The notes under the pieces are model-generated. The model ran no database searches, was not told the DNA's origin, and saw nothing but the letters and a program-made list of their open reading frames with translations. A stretch of 64,000 nt of DNA from Breviolum minutum Mf 1.05b.01 (taxonomy: Eukaryota > Sar > Dinophyceae > Suessiales > Symbiodiniaceae): the NCBI GenBank assembly GCA_000507305.1, contig DF239545.1:1-64000 (forward strand), in the 5' to 3' direction. Positions 42,547 through 55,054 of this stretch are shown here, piece by piece (the first letter of the stretch is position 1; each line of letters begins with the position of its first letter). Position numbers and translations under genes: made by a program.

Positions 42547-45368
42547 GGGGAGTGGATGATGCCCATGTTTGGCGCACCAGAATGGCGTTTTTTAAAACAG
42601 GGGGGTGGTTAGTAGCTGAATTTCTTGCCTTAATAACTTGTAATTGTATGTAACTGTAACTTATATATATCATGTCTGAATGCTTTTAAACATCCTCCTT
42701 TTGAGAATTCTGTTTGCAGAATTTGCTGAATTGTCTCGAAGTCTCTCGTCGTACTCATGGGTTTATTTTACTGGGCTGGCTGGGATACACTGAAATTTCA
42801 TAGTGTTGATGGAACAAATCAATGATTTGTCAATACATAAGTCGTTCATCCCACTGTTTTTTCAGGGTTGAGTACTGCTGTGGTTAGCCGTATTTCTTGG
42901 ACCATCAACAGTATGGTGACTGAAAAAAGGGTGTTGGAAGATAGGTTCTCTTTTGGAATGCCATCTCTATAGGTGTCCATGTTGAATTTCACGGGTGAAA
43001 CTGCCAGCATTTTTTGCTGTGAATGTTGTGCAAATTCTGATTGGGAGATGAGTACCGCCAGGCTTTATTAGATAGACCTAGAAGGCATCAGAATGTTCTT
43101 CAAATGTTCCTTCCACCCCCAAGAAAAACTGCTATTATATATTGATTATTGGTATATATATATATATATACATCTGGGATGTGAATGAGGTCTGGCGAAA
43201 AATCTCAGATGTTGGAGGCGCCCCAAAAACGGTGGTTCGACGTGCGACGTGCTTTCGACTTATCTGAAGGGAACTGAACTGGTGAAGCATGCTTTGAGTT
43301 GGAAAGGTCCAATCTTAAATCCATGGAATCCCCTCAAAAATCCGAGGATTACAGGAAACCAAAGCACTGTGAGGACCCCAATTTATATAAGTCGACACAC
43401 TCATGTCTAGAAAGATCTCCCCTTTCTGAATCTTTGGAAGGTACTCCAGTTGATGTTAGAGTTGTACACTACATGTGGCGGAATACATGTAGTACCATAG
43501 ATATTTTAATATACAGTATTATGATATACTTTGCTTATATACCGTATATAGTCGATCTAGTCTTTTGGTATACAGGCACTAGGTCCTATACGTCCTATAC
43601 CTACCTGCAGCCGTCAGATGCCCGACTGCGGAATCTTGGGTGAAATATGGCCACGTCACAGTGGGCATTTTCCCAAAAAGGTATGTTTTAGGTAGGGAAA
43701 TCTGGCAAATTGACCTGACATTCTTAGGTGAAAGCTTAAAACAAAGATGATCCAATTGGAGACAACAAGTTTTAGATATTGTTCCAATTGAAACGCCACG
43801 ATAATTTCAATCCATTGCTTTACGGAGCCAATCTTCAAGTATCCAAACCCTGAAACTGCTGCGGCTCGGGCATTTGCCAGGTGGATTTGCTGAAGGATGT
43901 GGTAACCTGGAAAGCTTCCCAACATTTTGATCATGTGCTGGCCATGGAGACCTGCCGACCCATGCCAGAAACCACCGATGAAACCGTGGAGCCCTACAGT
44001 GTCTTGATGGAAAAAAAAGGTGCAGGGGAGCAGTTTTGTTAGAAAAAACACACTTTGTGTAGAACGAGAGGCATCAACAGTACTCAGTACAAGACTCTCA
44101 AGTTGGAAGAGTTGTCGAAGTTTCCGAAAGAAGTTTTTGAAAAATGAACATCTTCCAACCAGTGATTCCAGCTCAGAAAATGTCCCACAAGAGTTGCAAC
44201 TTACAACAAAAGAATCGTGTGAAGCATTTTCCACTTGTGGTGAACGTTTCGGAACTCGCCTTTTTTAAGGGAGGTTTGAGACAATTTGAAACGATGGGGT
44301 TCCACCCGGGGGGCTTTCTCCAACGTCTCCCCTTTTCGGGAAGAGGTTTTACCACCTTGCTGGCGGATGGAAGTGAAAGCTCCGAAGGTGTCACGGGGTG
44401 TGTTGGGTTTAGGTCATAGGTCTTCCAGGGTAGTGATGGAGAAGATTAACGCGGAAAAGACGCGGATCTTATACTTTCAAGATCTTTCAAGAGGAATTTA
44501 CTCTAAACCTTTCAGGATAAGATGAATGGGATGATGATGCTGATTCCCCCAAAAAGTGGGGCAAAGTTGTTGAAATTACAATGAGGTTAAGGTAGGTGCA
44601 TGAGATTGGGATCATTATCACCCACTCGTGTGCACCTTCTACGGTTGCTTGACTCAAGTGCCGTGAGGGATGGCACCGGGGACCTTTAGAGCTTACTCGT
44701 TTCCAATGTTTCCAATTAAAGTTGGTCGAGTTTTTTTTGTGCAGGATAGATGGGGATAATGCTTCTTTAAAAAAACCATAGGATTTTTTTCCAAGCTTTG
44801 AGCAATAAATTATGTCCTATACTAGGTGGTGGTTTCAAAGATTTTTTATTTTCACCCCGATCCTTAGGGGAAATGATCCAATTTGACGTTCGCATATTTT
44901 TCAGATGGGTTGGTTCAACCACCAACTAGTATACTATGGTCACAAAGTTCAATCAACATCCCTGGGCCTCAGACTGAGTGATGTTTTTTTAAGTGACCAA
45001 ACAGGCGACTTCTTGTTAGCCTCGCCGGATGCCTTGGTTCAGCTTGATGGCAAGGCGTGGGAGGTTGGGAGGTGGTGAAGTTAAGATGTATAGTCTGTAT
45101 AGTTACCAACTTGCCGACCAGGCATTTGGAAATGGTATAAGAAAACTTCAGGAGCAAACGAACTATGCTTACTAATCACTTACCACTTGGGGTGATGCTT
45201 CAGCCCCTCATGGCGAAGACGAGCTTTGAACATCTGGCGGCTACATCCATCAGTGGCAGCCACTTTTAGACATCAACTCCAGGTCCAATTCAATGCGAGC
45301 TTTCCGAATAGTTAGCTTCGAAGTTTTCCGAAGATCCGAAGCTTGTTGTTTTCTTTTGAAAAAACGCC
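42547..45368. other. Unassigned stretch containing one MITE-like copy
   Basis: Apart from the inverted-repeat element at 42801-42912, no exon was recognised. Short ORFs here lack conserved motifs. (AT)n at 43155-43172. Confidence 0.35.
42801..42912. mobile_element. MITE-like element, CTGTTGATGG family, copy 3
   Basis: The left end TAGTGTTGATGG (one mismatch to the consensus TACTGTTGATGG) is at 42801-42812. The right end CCATCAACAGTA is at about 42901-42913. The interior has diverged from the 48.5-kb copy, keeping GTGGTTAGCC and ATTTCTTGGACC. Length about 112 bp, similar to the others. Confidence 0.6.
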
Positions 45369-47153
45369 ATGGCGAAAGCTTCCAATACTTCCAATGCACG
45401 CCTGCGGCGCGCGCTCGAAAAATGCCAGAGTACATTGGTGCAACCTGAAGTAGTCCCAGGGAAGTATCCAATGTACGTGATATCCTTTGAGCATTTCATG
45501 AATATGAGATCTGTCCAAACACATGAAGAGCTGCATTCCTCTGGTATACTGGTGGAATTCATGCCTGAGATGGGAGATGCAATCTTTGTATCACATCAAT
45601 GGCTAGGCTTCACTCATCCAGATATCAATTTTCAACAACTGCGGGTGCTTCAAAGGGCCTTTGATGAATTGGTGGGTAGGGATGTTCCTTTGAAGTCAAG
45701 TGTTGTTTCTTATGCCTTCTTCGGCCATGAAAACTACATTGACACTCGCAAATGGCGACGTGACCTCTTGTTCATTTGGTATGACTATTTCTCTTGCCCT
45801 CAACTGGTAGCCAGAAGTCAAGAGTTGCAAGCTGCAATTGACAGCATTGGACATTATGTTCAGGCAGCTAAGCATTTTGTAGTCTTGGCGCCGTGTGTAG
45901 AACACTCTGAGACAGGACAATTGTTGGGTAGAGAAAGCTGGCGTGGTCGTGAATGGTGCAGATTTGAACGAGTTTGCTGGGAATTTTTTGTGTGCCGATT
46001 CCAGGATTGTAGTGATTGAGAGCCCCCAGCATTGTTACGTGATGGCGCCCTACGATTCTTGGCTTCGCCCTGCCTGTTTGGGGCATTTCACTGTTGAAAA
46101 GGACAGGGACAAGGTGCATAATGTGATCTCCGGGATGCTACATGCAAAACTCGTTTCTTGCCTGGAAAACTCTGATCTTCGAACATACCGAACGGTACTT
46201 AATTTGCAGCACGTCTTCATGAGGACGAATGGATTATCACACGTATCACACAGTTGCTCTTCCCGCGAGTTGGCCACGGAGGGGATCAGCAATTTGGCTG
46301 GAGTCCTGCCTGCTATGCAGCCTTGCGTGGGGATGCACAGGTCCTCAAAGAAATCTTGGCTGCTCAAGGCAACATCAATGACCGGGTGAAGGTGAATGAG
46401 GTGAATTTTCACATCTATAAAGGTATGTCCTTGCTGATGATTTGTGCTCAGTTCAGCAACAACGTGGCCTTGCGCTTGCTCATGGCACATGGGGCAGATG
46501 TGAATTTGAGGGATAGCCTGGGGTGTACAGTAGTACACTGTGCTGGCGTTGGCAACAACTCTGAGGGGCTTCGGAGCTTGATGGAAGCTGGATGTAATCC
46601 TCACCTTTTGGATGGCTTTGGAGATAATCCAGTGCCTCCAATTTGCACATGGGGTAATCTCAATGGCCTTCAAACTTTGTTGGATTTGGTTCCCCGGCTT
46701 GACTTACGCAGAGGCTTGCATGTCTCTGTCTTTGGAGAAGGGGACCCTGAAGAAATCATTCCGGAGCTGCTAGCAGCAGGTGCAGACATCAATGAAAGAC
46801 TGCCAATGACATTGCAGTGGCGGAAGTGGCGACTTCACCTAGAGCTTGTAGCTAGTTTGGCAAAATGCCTTCAACGACATCATGGAAGCGACTTTATTTT
46901 CTTCATCACCAACATTCAAGGAGCTACCCCTTTGATTTGCAGCTTATTGAGCCGCAGCTTTCATGCAGCAGCAATTTTGATTGGGGCTGGTGCTGATGTC
47001 ACATTGAAAAATGCACAAAACCGGACGTCAATGGATGTGGCTAATTTAGTCTTGGCGCCCAACTTCATCCTTCAAGGATTGAAAGGCTTTCCAGAGGAAT
47101 GTGAGAAGCACCTTCCTGATTCCATTGCAGAGAAAATTTGGATTTCAATTTGA
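45369..47153 (+). pseudogene. Intronless SHQW-domain/ankyrin protein gene with two frame breaks
   Basis: Starts at ATG 45369 (MAKASNTSNARLRRALEKCQ). The N-terminal domain carries AIFVSHQWLGFTHPD, LLFIWYDYFSCPQ and REWCRFERVCWEF, a pattern I associate with large protist ankyrin families; biochemical role unknown. The frame then hits TGA at 46017-46019. Coding sense continues in the next frame (CADSRIVVIESPQHCYVMAP to QHVFMRTNGL), and after about 46230 returns to the first frame with ankyrin repeats: FGWSPACYAALRGDAQVLKE, SLLMICAQFSNNVALRLLMA, ELLAAGADINE and IGAGADVTLKNAQNRTSMDV, to the stop at 47153. The first break sits at a run of six T (about 45986-45991), the second near a repeated TATCACAC (46216-46232). 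No intron is visible in 1.8 kb, unlike neighbours, suggesting a retrocopy. A sequencing indel could explain the first break. Confidence 0.65.
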
Positions 47154-47351
47154 CAACGGATCCATGATCCATGTTTCACGGAACATGTTTCCTATGTTTC
47201 ACCTCGAATTCTACGGATCATCTACGTCTTTGTCCGCATTCCTCCCTCCGATTCTCCAGCACGTCCAAAGAGAAATGCTCTCTGGCTCGTCGTCGACCAG
47301 CCTGGATCCCCGCAAATATTTCGCAGCAAAACAAAGGCTCCGGCCTTAATT

Positions 47352-47389
47352 GATGATGCTGCTAGTCATGATGCTAGTGATGTTGCTGA

Positions 47390-47424
<35 letters not shown>

Positions 47425-47429
47425 ACGAC

Positions 47430-47485
<56 letters not shown>

Positions 47486-47513
47486 CGATGGTGATGCTGA
47501 CGATGACGATGAC

Positions 47514-47554
<41 letters not shown>

Positions 47555-47555
47555 C

Positions 47556-47609
<54 letters not shown>

Positions 47610-47618
47610 CATGATGAT
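47352..47618. repeat. (GAT)n microsatellite
   Basis: About 260 bp of GAT with occasional GAC and GCT, immediately downstream of the ankyrin pseudogene. It produces meaningless poly-Met, poly-Ile and poly-His open frames on both strands. Confidence 0.95.
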
Positions 47619-48472
47619 CCAAGCTTTATTCTGGGCTGCTTGTGGTTATTCATCCTTTTGTTCAAGTCGTGATGTCGGTTGAAGGATGCTTCGGCGTTTC
47701 CAGACAAGTTCAGGATCCAAATGAGTAATGGCAAAAGGGCATCTTGTTGTTTGGCTTAAAACGGGGTTATATATCCCCCTGGCAATTCCCACTCTAAAAT
47801 GGGGAGGACGTGCTCCAAAATCATGGCAATTTTATGCTCACCAGAATTGCTCAAAAATGGTGTACCACATCAGGTTGTTAAATCATGTTTTATGTACATT
47901 TTAGAGTGGTGACCTTTGAAGAAAAAAACCTGCACCAGAGCAACCCTAGAGTTTGATTTTAGAGAGGTCCCAGGGTACCCAAAGTTCACTTTATGCTCTC
48001 TAAAATGGGTGCACGACGTACCCAGTGAATTCCAAGGGGGATGGTTATATAATATACTAATACTATCTAATACTACCCTTGGTTCAGAGAGTATGAAACC
48101 GCACCTTTTGGAATCCGGCTTTTAGCCAGCCAGGATTTCAATGAATAGGATTTTTCCAGGAGATGGACTGCTTCCAGCCATGTTCAGGGAACGATGTTAA
48201 GGGCTGCGAATGAGATTTTTCCCGAAGATTAGTGGGTAATTGGGGTGGAAAGAGCATTCCTATTGCCCCTATTTCTGTTTTCATTCAGGAATATGTGGGT
48301 GAACCTTAGGTATAATTTGTAGAGTTTAGATGAGCGTCATTATGCCGTAGCAATTATCTGGTTGGTAGCATGTGAGACTTTGACCCAATGAGGTTAGTTT
48401 ACGTTAGCTGTATCAAGGGAATTCCGTCAGAAAAAGCCCTTCGTTGAAGTTGTGGGACTTATTATGGAGTCA

Positions 48473-48583
48473 TACTGTTGATGGAAGAAATCCTGTACCA
48501 CCTGGGATGTTTAAAACCTTGTAAATAATGGGATAAACTGATCATCTCAGGTGGTTAGCCAGATTTCTGAACCATCAACAGTA
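48473..48583. mobile_element. MITE-like element, CTGTTGATGG family, copy 4 (best preserved)
   Basis: Perfect 12-bp termini TACTGTTGATGG (48473-48484) and CCATCAACAGTA (48572-48583). Next to them are AGAAATCCTGTACCACC on the left and GGTGGTTAGCCAGATTTCT on the right, so the inverted repeat continues imperfectly towards the centre. 111 bp, no ORF. The TA at each outer end is compatible with a TA target-site duplication. Confidence 0.8.
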
Positions 48584-49876
48584 GTTTTGCAGATAGGACT
48601 TGAGGGACTATTTCCAGGGTGGCTTCCTTCAAGGGACGGGATTCCGGGGATTGGTTGATGACTTGATATTGATTGGTTGCCGGAGGCTGACTTGACGAGG
48701 TGCCACGGGGGGGGGGGGGTATCCAGATGGAGGAAAGCAGCAATCAGCAATCAACCAACCAAGGCGAGGATGCCAACCTCTCAACAAATCCTGGAAAAAA
48801 CCAACAAAAACGCAAGAACCGGTACTATCTTGTTGTCTGGTAATCATTACCCGGTTTGGTCCTTGATCATATTCCCTATTCATGGTGGGATTACCGTTTT
48901 TCAATAACCAACCCAGGATTTCATGGAATGAAATGATTTCCCGTTCCTCAATTCTTGTTTTCCTCAAGTTGGTATCCAGGATACCGTTGATCTGAAGAAA
49001 TTAATTCTCGAGGTTGCTTCCACTGATAGCCAGGGAAAAAGATGGATTTTTAAAAGCATTCAGGCAGGGTGACTGTGATGTCATGTCTTTGGGGATAGGA
49101 TCCACTCCTAAATGATCCAACATCTTGGCTTAAATGATTTGTTTGATGTGAATATAGACGGAAGAACCGTATACCCCTCCTGGGGTTCCCAACATGTACC
49201 CTTCCCCCTTCAGGTACCTTTGAAGAGGATAACTGGAACGAACTTCCTGTTGGGATATGGCCTCGTTCCCTGGAAAACCCCAAGCAAATCAGGTGTGGAA
49301 GCACCCCATGTGCTGGATCAGGGCCTGGGCACCTCAAGGGGTGGGATGGGTGCCAGGCAACACCTTGGGAACAAACGTCTAGGAAATTCGTTTTTTTTGT
49401 TGAAAAACCCAGGCAAACATGACATGGAAAGATGTGAAGTTGTACTTTCTTTCAATGTGAATGTGATGCGTTTCATTTCTTTTAGGAGGGTCTATATGAG
49501 CATCTTAGTAAAGCCATGTCAGCTTTCAGGGAGATGTCCACTTTCCCCCCTCAAAAAAAAAGCAGAGTTTAGGGGTATTCGACCGTTACTTGAAATTCAG
49601 GTGGTGGCGGAAAAAGCCAAAACAAGTCCGAAGTCAACTTCCAACAACCACTCATCGCAAGGGCTTTTGTCTATTTTGCTTGTATTCTTTCTTAGTTTCC
49701 CCTCCTCCACATTTCCAAAACCAACCTTCAAAAACCATCAACCCACCCCCTTCCCCAATTTCAGCAAGTAAAACCGTAAAACCTCCAGGGTTTTTTTCAC
49801 TGCCATGTTTTTAACCATCAATTTTGCTGCGACAGCTCAAAGAGCACAACGATTTCCTCGCCCCCCCACGGCGGGC

Positions 49877-50016
49877 TGGGAGAAGACCTCAACACTTGGC
49901 GCCGCGTCATGGCGCCTATCCTACGTAGTGGTCCGCTGTTGCGGCGGGGAACAAGTGCTGAGATCTTGAGGGATTTGAAACGAGATGCTAGGCATATTGG
50001 GGGAGCAATCTGCAGA
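49877..50016 (+). CDS. Unidentified exon
   Basis: An open + strand piece reads DLNTWRRVMAPILRSGPLLR followed by RGTSAEILRDLKRDARHIGG, with balanced amino-acid composition unlike the flanking AT-rich DNA. It ends near CTGCAGAG before a poly(T) run. No family recognised and no confident splice partners; it may be a 5' exon of the ankyrin gene whose exons lie at 50.6 and 51.4 kb. Confidence 0.35.
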
Positions 50017-50516
50017 GTTTTTTTTTTTGACATTTGGTGCCCGATGGGTATCACCAAAATCACAAAGATGAGTAGCAGATGTCGCTGTTTGGACAGAACA
50101 TTTAGCAATTTTGATGCAGATGCACACATATGTATGTATATACATATATATATATATATATTCATACATATATACACAATGATTCTTGGGGGTCGTCAAT
50201 CACAGCATCTTTCTTGGAACTTATCCATTGGGCTATGGTCCAATCAGTTGGTATGTCCGCGCTTTCAACTATATCCTGACATAACATGATTTCCAGAAAA
50301 GTTTGAAGGTATGAACTTCCCTTTGGAAGGGTGTTTTCACTGAGTCCATGTCGTAGTTCTCAAACTTTTTGCGAAGGAGCTTCCCTGAAAACTTGCAGGG
50401 TACATGTCGAACAGAATCTCTTTCAAAACCTGATGACTTGCAGAGTTGAACTTTGGAGTGGACTTTTTGCCCGCCAATATGGCTGCCAATGGCTTGAGTA
50501 GAGGGTATGCGCCCGG

Positions 50517-50537
50517 TCATCATCATCATCATCATCG

Positions 50538-50605
<68 letters not shown>
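50517..50605. repeat. (CAT)n microsatellite abutting an ankyrin exon
   Basis: About 90 bp of ATC/CAT with one CGT, ending within a few bases of the ankyrin exon that starts near 50609. On the - strand it would encode poly-Asp, on the + strand poly-Ser, Ile or His; neither is supported as protein. Confidence 0.9.
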
Positions 50606-50608
50606 GCT

Positions 50609-50799
50609 TGAGGAAAGTTTGATGCACTTCCTGACCAAACACGGCTTTTGCGATGCCAACAGCCCACGTCAACTAGGGGCTAGTGCACGTGTGAAGATGG
50701 AAACGGTGTATCCCATTCATGTGGCGGCAGATGTAGGCCTGCTGTTGTTTGAAGGGAGTTCAGTTTGGAGGTGGTATCACCTTTTGCTACTGTTGCTAC

Positions 50800-50838
<39 letters not shown>

Positions 50839-51553
50839 AGTTCGGGTGAATCTACAATCTATCACACAAACAAAGTTATATCTAGCTATTGCCATGTTCT
50901 ATACAAACAGAAGCAAGCACTGAATACGACCCTATTTTACGTACTTACTGTTTACAACTTGGGATGTTGGAATACTCTGGCCCCTATTTATGTACCGTAT
51001 AGATTTCACAGCTGCACATGTCCACACATGCATATATGGGTTCCTGTTCACAGGCACTTTTGCTGATATTTTTTGCATGGCAACGATGGTGAAAAACATG
51101 CCAATGACACTACTCTCATACTATTTCTGGATGCATTTATTTGCACATTCTTCTTGAAATTCGACACATCAGCGGATAGGACTACATTCCTGACAAGGAA
51201 CTTTTGTTTTCCTTGATGGAAACTCTCAAGAAATGAAAGCCACATTAATCCTTATTCAATTTTTTCCTGCAATCCTTCAATACACCCCCGAAAACTAAGA
51301 TGGAACCTGAAAATACCCCCTTGTAAAGGGAGAAACATCTACAAACCACCAATATTGTCTGCACCTTCTTTTAGACAACGTTTGCGTTTCAGGTGACGAT
51401 GAAACCTTGCGCATGTTGCTGGAAGAGGGCGCTGATCCCGAAGAAGGTAATGGCGAGGGTAAAACCGCCATCGAAATTGCCCAAGAGGCCAATGTGAATG
51501 GATCCCATTTACATGTCCTCAGCCTCCTTCGTAGAGCTATCCAGATCAATATG
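50609..51553 (+). CDS. Ankyrin-repeat protein gene, two exons recognised
   Basis: Protein-interaction repeats of unknown partner. Exon 1, from about 50609 to 50736, encodes LMHFLTKHGFCDANSP and VYPIHVAADVG. Exon 2, 51393-51553, encodes DDETLRMLLEEGADPEEG, KTAIEIAQEANVNGSH and LSLLRRAIQIN. The join is in phase: exon 1 ends with the first base of a Gly codon and exon 2 supplies GT, giving HVAADVG-DDETLRMLLEEGA, a standard ankyrin helix pair. The donor of exon 1 is GCCTGC (GC type), exon 2 begins after TTTCAG and ends before GTGAGC. Start and end of the gene are not resolved. A possible later exon is 51979-52062 (FLKRPVATLPGHRVFASQD), weakly supported. Confidence 0.65.
50790..50839. repeat. (TTG)n microsatellite in an ankyrin intron
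   Basis: About 45 bp of TTG repeats between the two ankyrin exons, hence intronic. Confidence 0.85.
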
Positions 51554-52083
51554 GTGAGCTTATAAAACATGTGAGGGTGCTGGCACTTGGATGAAATTGA
51601 TGGAAATGGCTCGATATAAATTGAAGATGGGTAGGTGGAGGTAAAGGACTTCATGAGAATTCGGGTACCCATCAGTTGCTCAAGTAGGGGTACCCAATTG
51701 GACTGCTTTGCTTTTAAGCTCATGCAAAGATATTTGTCACACATGTTTATTTTTTTACATTCTATCATCCATTCTACCTATGTTTCTTTGCAGGAATTGC
51801 TTTGTTTCTTTTCACTTTTCGGGATTTTTCGGGCATTTCCTCAATTTCCAGACATGAACGAAAAGGCTTTCTGTAGGGAGCGAGTGAGAAAGCTCGGCAA
51901 AAAAAACGGGCGGTGTGGGTGTGTGTTTTCGTACAGTGAAACACGTCCATGTCGCCTTCTTTTTCCGGAATGTTTCAGATTCCTGAAGCGACCTGTAGCT
52001 ACATTGCCTGGTCACCGGGTATTCGCATCCCAAGATGTTGTTCCCATCGTTCGAATTGAAATGGTGAGGTTGGAGAATTTTTT

Positions 52084-52142
52084 GTGCTGATTTATTCATT
52101 TATTTATTTATTTGTTTATTTATTTATTTATTTATTTATAGT
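52084..52142. repeat. (TTTA)n microsatellite
   Basis: ATTT/TTTA repeated about thirteen times with one TTTG variant. Confidence 0.85.
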
Positions 52143-55054
52143 TATCAGTTTTTATTTTTGTTTGAGTTGAAAAAATAAGCATCAGGAATAAAATTAAGTT
52201 GGTCATGGAGTTTTTATTGGAATCCTTGCCCCATCAAAGCTACCCCAACAGCCCACCTACCGCCTTTTGTACGGTCCCAGTGGCACCGAAAACAAAAAAA
52301 CACAGTGAAAACAGCGGCATGGTGAACCCACTTACTGACTATAAGATGTACCGTACCTATATACTATTGCCAAAAAATTGCTGAGTGAGAAGGTGTGACG
52401 GCATTTGCTACTTGATTTTGGCAGTTAGATCCTCCAAATTTTAGGGCAGGCAGCGCACCCACAGCAACGGTGGAGTCGTTGTTGCATCTCCCTGTGCACC
52501 TGCCCGTTGCGGGACGTCCCAACAGGATCTGCGGCAGCACCGAAACCCAAAACCATGGGATTCGCGTGCGCCCGATCAGAAGTTGTGGTTGTTCCGGTGA
52601 CGCTGTATCACGGTGGGGTAGGAAGACTTCCTTTTTCTAGGAGGTACACCTCCACTCACAGAGATACATACTTTAATTTCGATTTGTCATTTTTTGTTTG
52701 GCCTTTGCTGGCCAAATGTCGATTCTCTTCATCGACCGCGTTTACCCTGTATTTCGGCAGCCAAGGTAGGGAAGCCTCCCGGACGCACAAAAATCCCTCA
52801 ACTTCGAGTGCGGGAATTTCTAGCCGTTTTTGACATCATACAAAACGCACCTTTGATCAGCAAAACGCACCTTTGAGAGCTTGGCGACCGGATGGAGAGA
52901 GATCCATCTAGCGCCATGTTCGCCATCATTTGGAACACAGTGAAACTGTGAGTTTACTCAGCCCTGGGCAGAAAGAAACTCAACGATTCGGAGTCGAGGC
53001 TGCTTTTGTGATATGCACTTGGGTAATAGATTCATGCCCTCCTTGTTCAAAGAGACTACCCGTTGGAGTACACAGAGCAAACCAAGCTATCCAATCATTG
53101 TATATTCATACGCGCGACTAGTATAGTTTTTTCTCATATTGAACCAAGTAATGTAAGTTGATATTGCTGGACTTAGTGCTATTGTACATATTACACAGCG
53201 TATATTTCCGACTCTTTTCGCTAACATCCTCATGTTTGCGAAGATGTTTTCGAAACCCTTCACCGGAAGAACGGTGGGTACATACACTCACACTTTTATC
53301 ACAAGATCAAACAGTCACCCCTCCCCCTTCTTCGTTTTTCCCATGGTTTTCTTCTATAGGTTTCCATTCGTGTTTCGCGAAAAACCTCGCGCGTTTCCGC
53401 TTTTGGATGTTTTTGCCCAAAGCTGATGTCAGAATCAACTCATGGAAAAGCTGTTGGAACACATCACGCCCCCAACTTGTAACTCCTAAGGTGTATGAGT
53501 TGCCTCCACGGCTAACCAACCAATTCACCTAATGTATCAGCTTCATCCCAAAACAGCCCCCGGGCTGAAGACTACGGAGCCAACCACCAGATCTTTTGTT
53601 GGTTTCCAAACGCTGCGGGGGCGAGATGTCGTTGAAAGGGGGCGTCGCAGTGGCCTGGACTTGGATTTTCCTGCTTCTCTTCACTACAGCGGTGTTGCTT
53701 GGAGAGATGGACGTCCAATCTTTTGAGGGGGGCGGTTACGTGTAAAATCATGAACCCTAACGGGTGTTTTTTTGAAGAGGGAAGGCATTTTACTACAAAC
53801 ATTATAGGAAAAAAATGAGGTTTTCAATTATATATTCATTTTATTTCATTTTCTGTTGGAGTTTCTTCCACATTCCCGGAGATGTGATCCATTTCGCCGC
53901 CATTTCGTCCACATTCCATCTGTTTTCTGTGGCATCGAGGCCTGCCCTGTTGCTCCTCCTCATTGGTTGGCTTATACCTCGGCGACGTAGTGCAAAAGGA
54001 AGTGTCTTGTTTCACGAGATTTGTGAAACGTGAAACGAAGGGTCTCCTGAAACAAAACCAGGGGGAAATGGAAATTTAACGACCACTTGAACACCCCACC
54101 CCCCATACTTCCCCCCATCTGGGAAGGTGTGTTTTTGGTGTCATGTGAGTTCATATTTCGGAGTTCAGATTTCTGGCGACACTGGCAAAGCCAAAGAGAT
54201 ATATAAAATTATATATCTATAGCTACATTTACCTCGACGTATGTACCTCCTGTGCCTGTGGGATACTAGAAAGGCATGGGTACATGTATATAATTACAAT
54301 ATTATACATGTATTGTAGTAGTATATAGAGCGTCCACTGAATCATTGTGATATAATAGATTGATTGTGATTTTCTATTTCATAACGTATTAGATCAGAAA
54401 ATGCATGTTTCATATCCAAGAATATGTTTGATACCAGCTTTCTGCTATATGATTTTGTTGGTTTATGACTGGTTTGAGTTTGAACGCACTGAAATTGAGG
54501 TGTTGGACAGAAGATCCGGGTAGCGTGCGGTTCCCCAGTGGTCAATTCAGGTCCCGATGCTGCTCCCGAAACGGCAAGGAGGTCACAGTTCATGGATGGG
54601 AACCCTAGCTACAAAAGGGCGACGTCCATCAGAAATAAGAGGTTTTTGACGGTTTATGTATATAACTTTAAATACCACAGGGTTGTGAATGAACCACCAT
54701 TTACCAACTTCTTGGCCTTACCTTTTTGGTGGTTTTTTGGCCATATTTTCTGGTGGGGGTTCCAGGCACATTTCCCCCTAAATCTGCTGCAGACCAATTC
54801 AGCTTGAAGCATTTCATATATATAAAATACTTTTTGCCCAACATCTAAGATAGAAAATTGGTGAAGCCAGATGAATTTGTTCATTTGAAAATGGCTCAAG
54901 TCAAAAACATTTCATCTGAACAAAAAAATGGTGAAGAATCTGGTGATGAATTCAATTTTTCCATCTATTTTCAATATTTTCATCATCTGAAAATGGAGGA
55001 AGCGGCCGGGATGTAGTTACGCAAAACTTCCTCCTCAAACCTGTGCCTTTCAAG
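52143..55054. other. Region with exon-like pieces, no product
   Basis: Two + strand pieces may be exons: about 52447-52605, after GGGCAG (AGSAPTATVESLLHLPVHLP), and 52764-52860 (KPPGRTKIPQLRVREFLAVF). A further open stretch is 53560-53700. None has a recognised family or proven splice partners. (AT)n near 54200. Confidence 0.35.

Noticed and set aside
47346-47682. Long poly-Met, poly-Ile and poly-His frames
   Set aside because: Six-frame readings of a (GAT)n microsatellite; no flanking coding sense.
50423-50659. - strand poly-Asp protein
   Set aside because: Antisense reading of the (CAT)n repeat and of the ankyrin exon.
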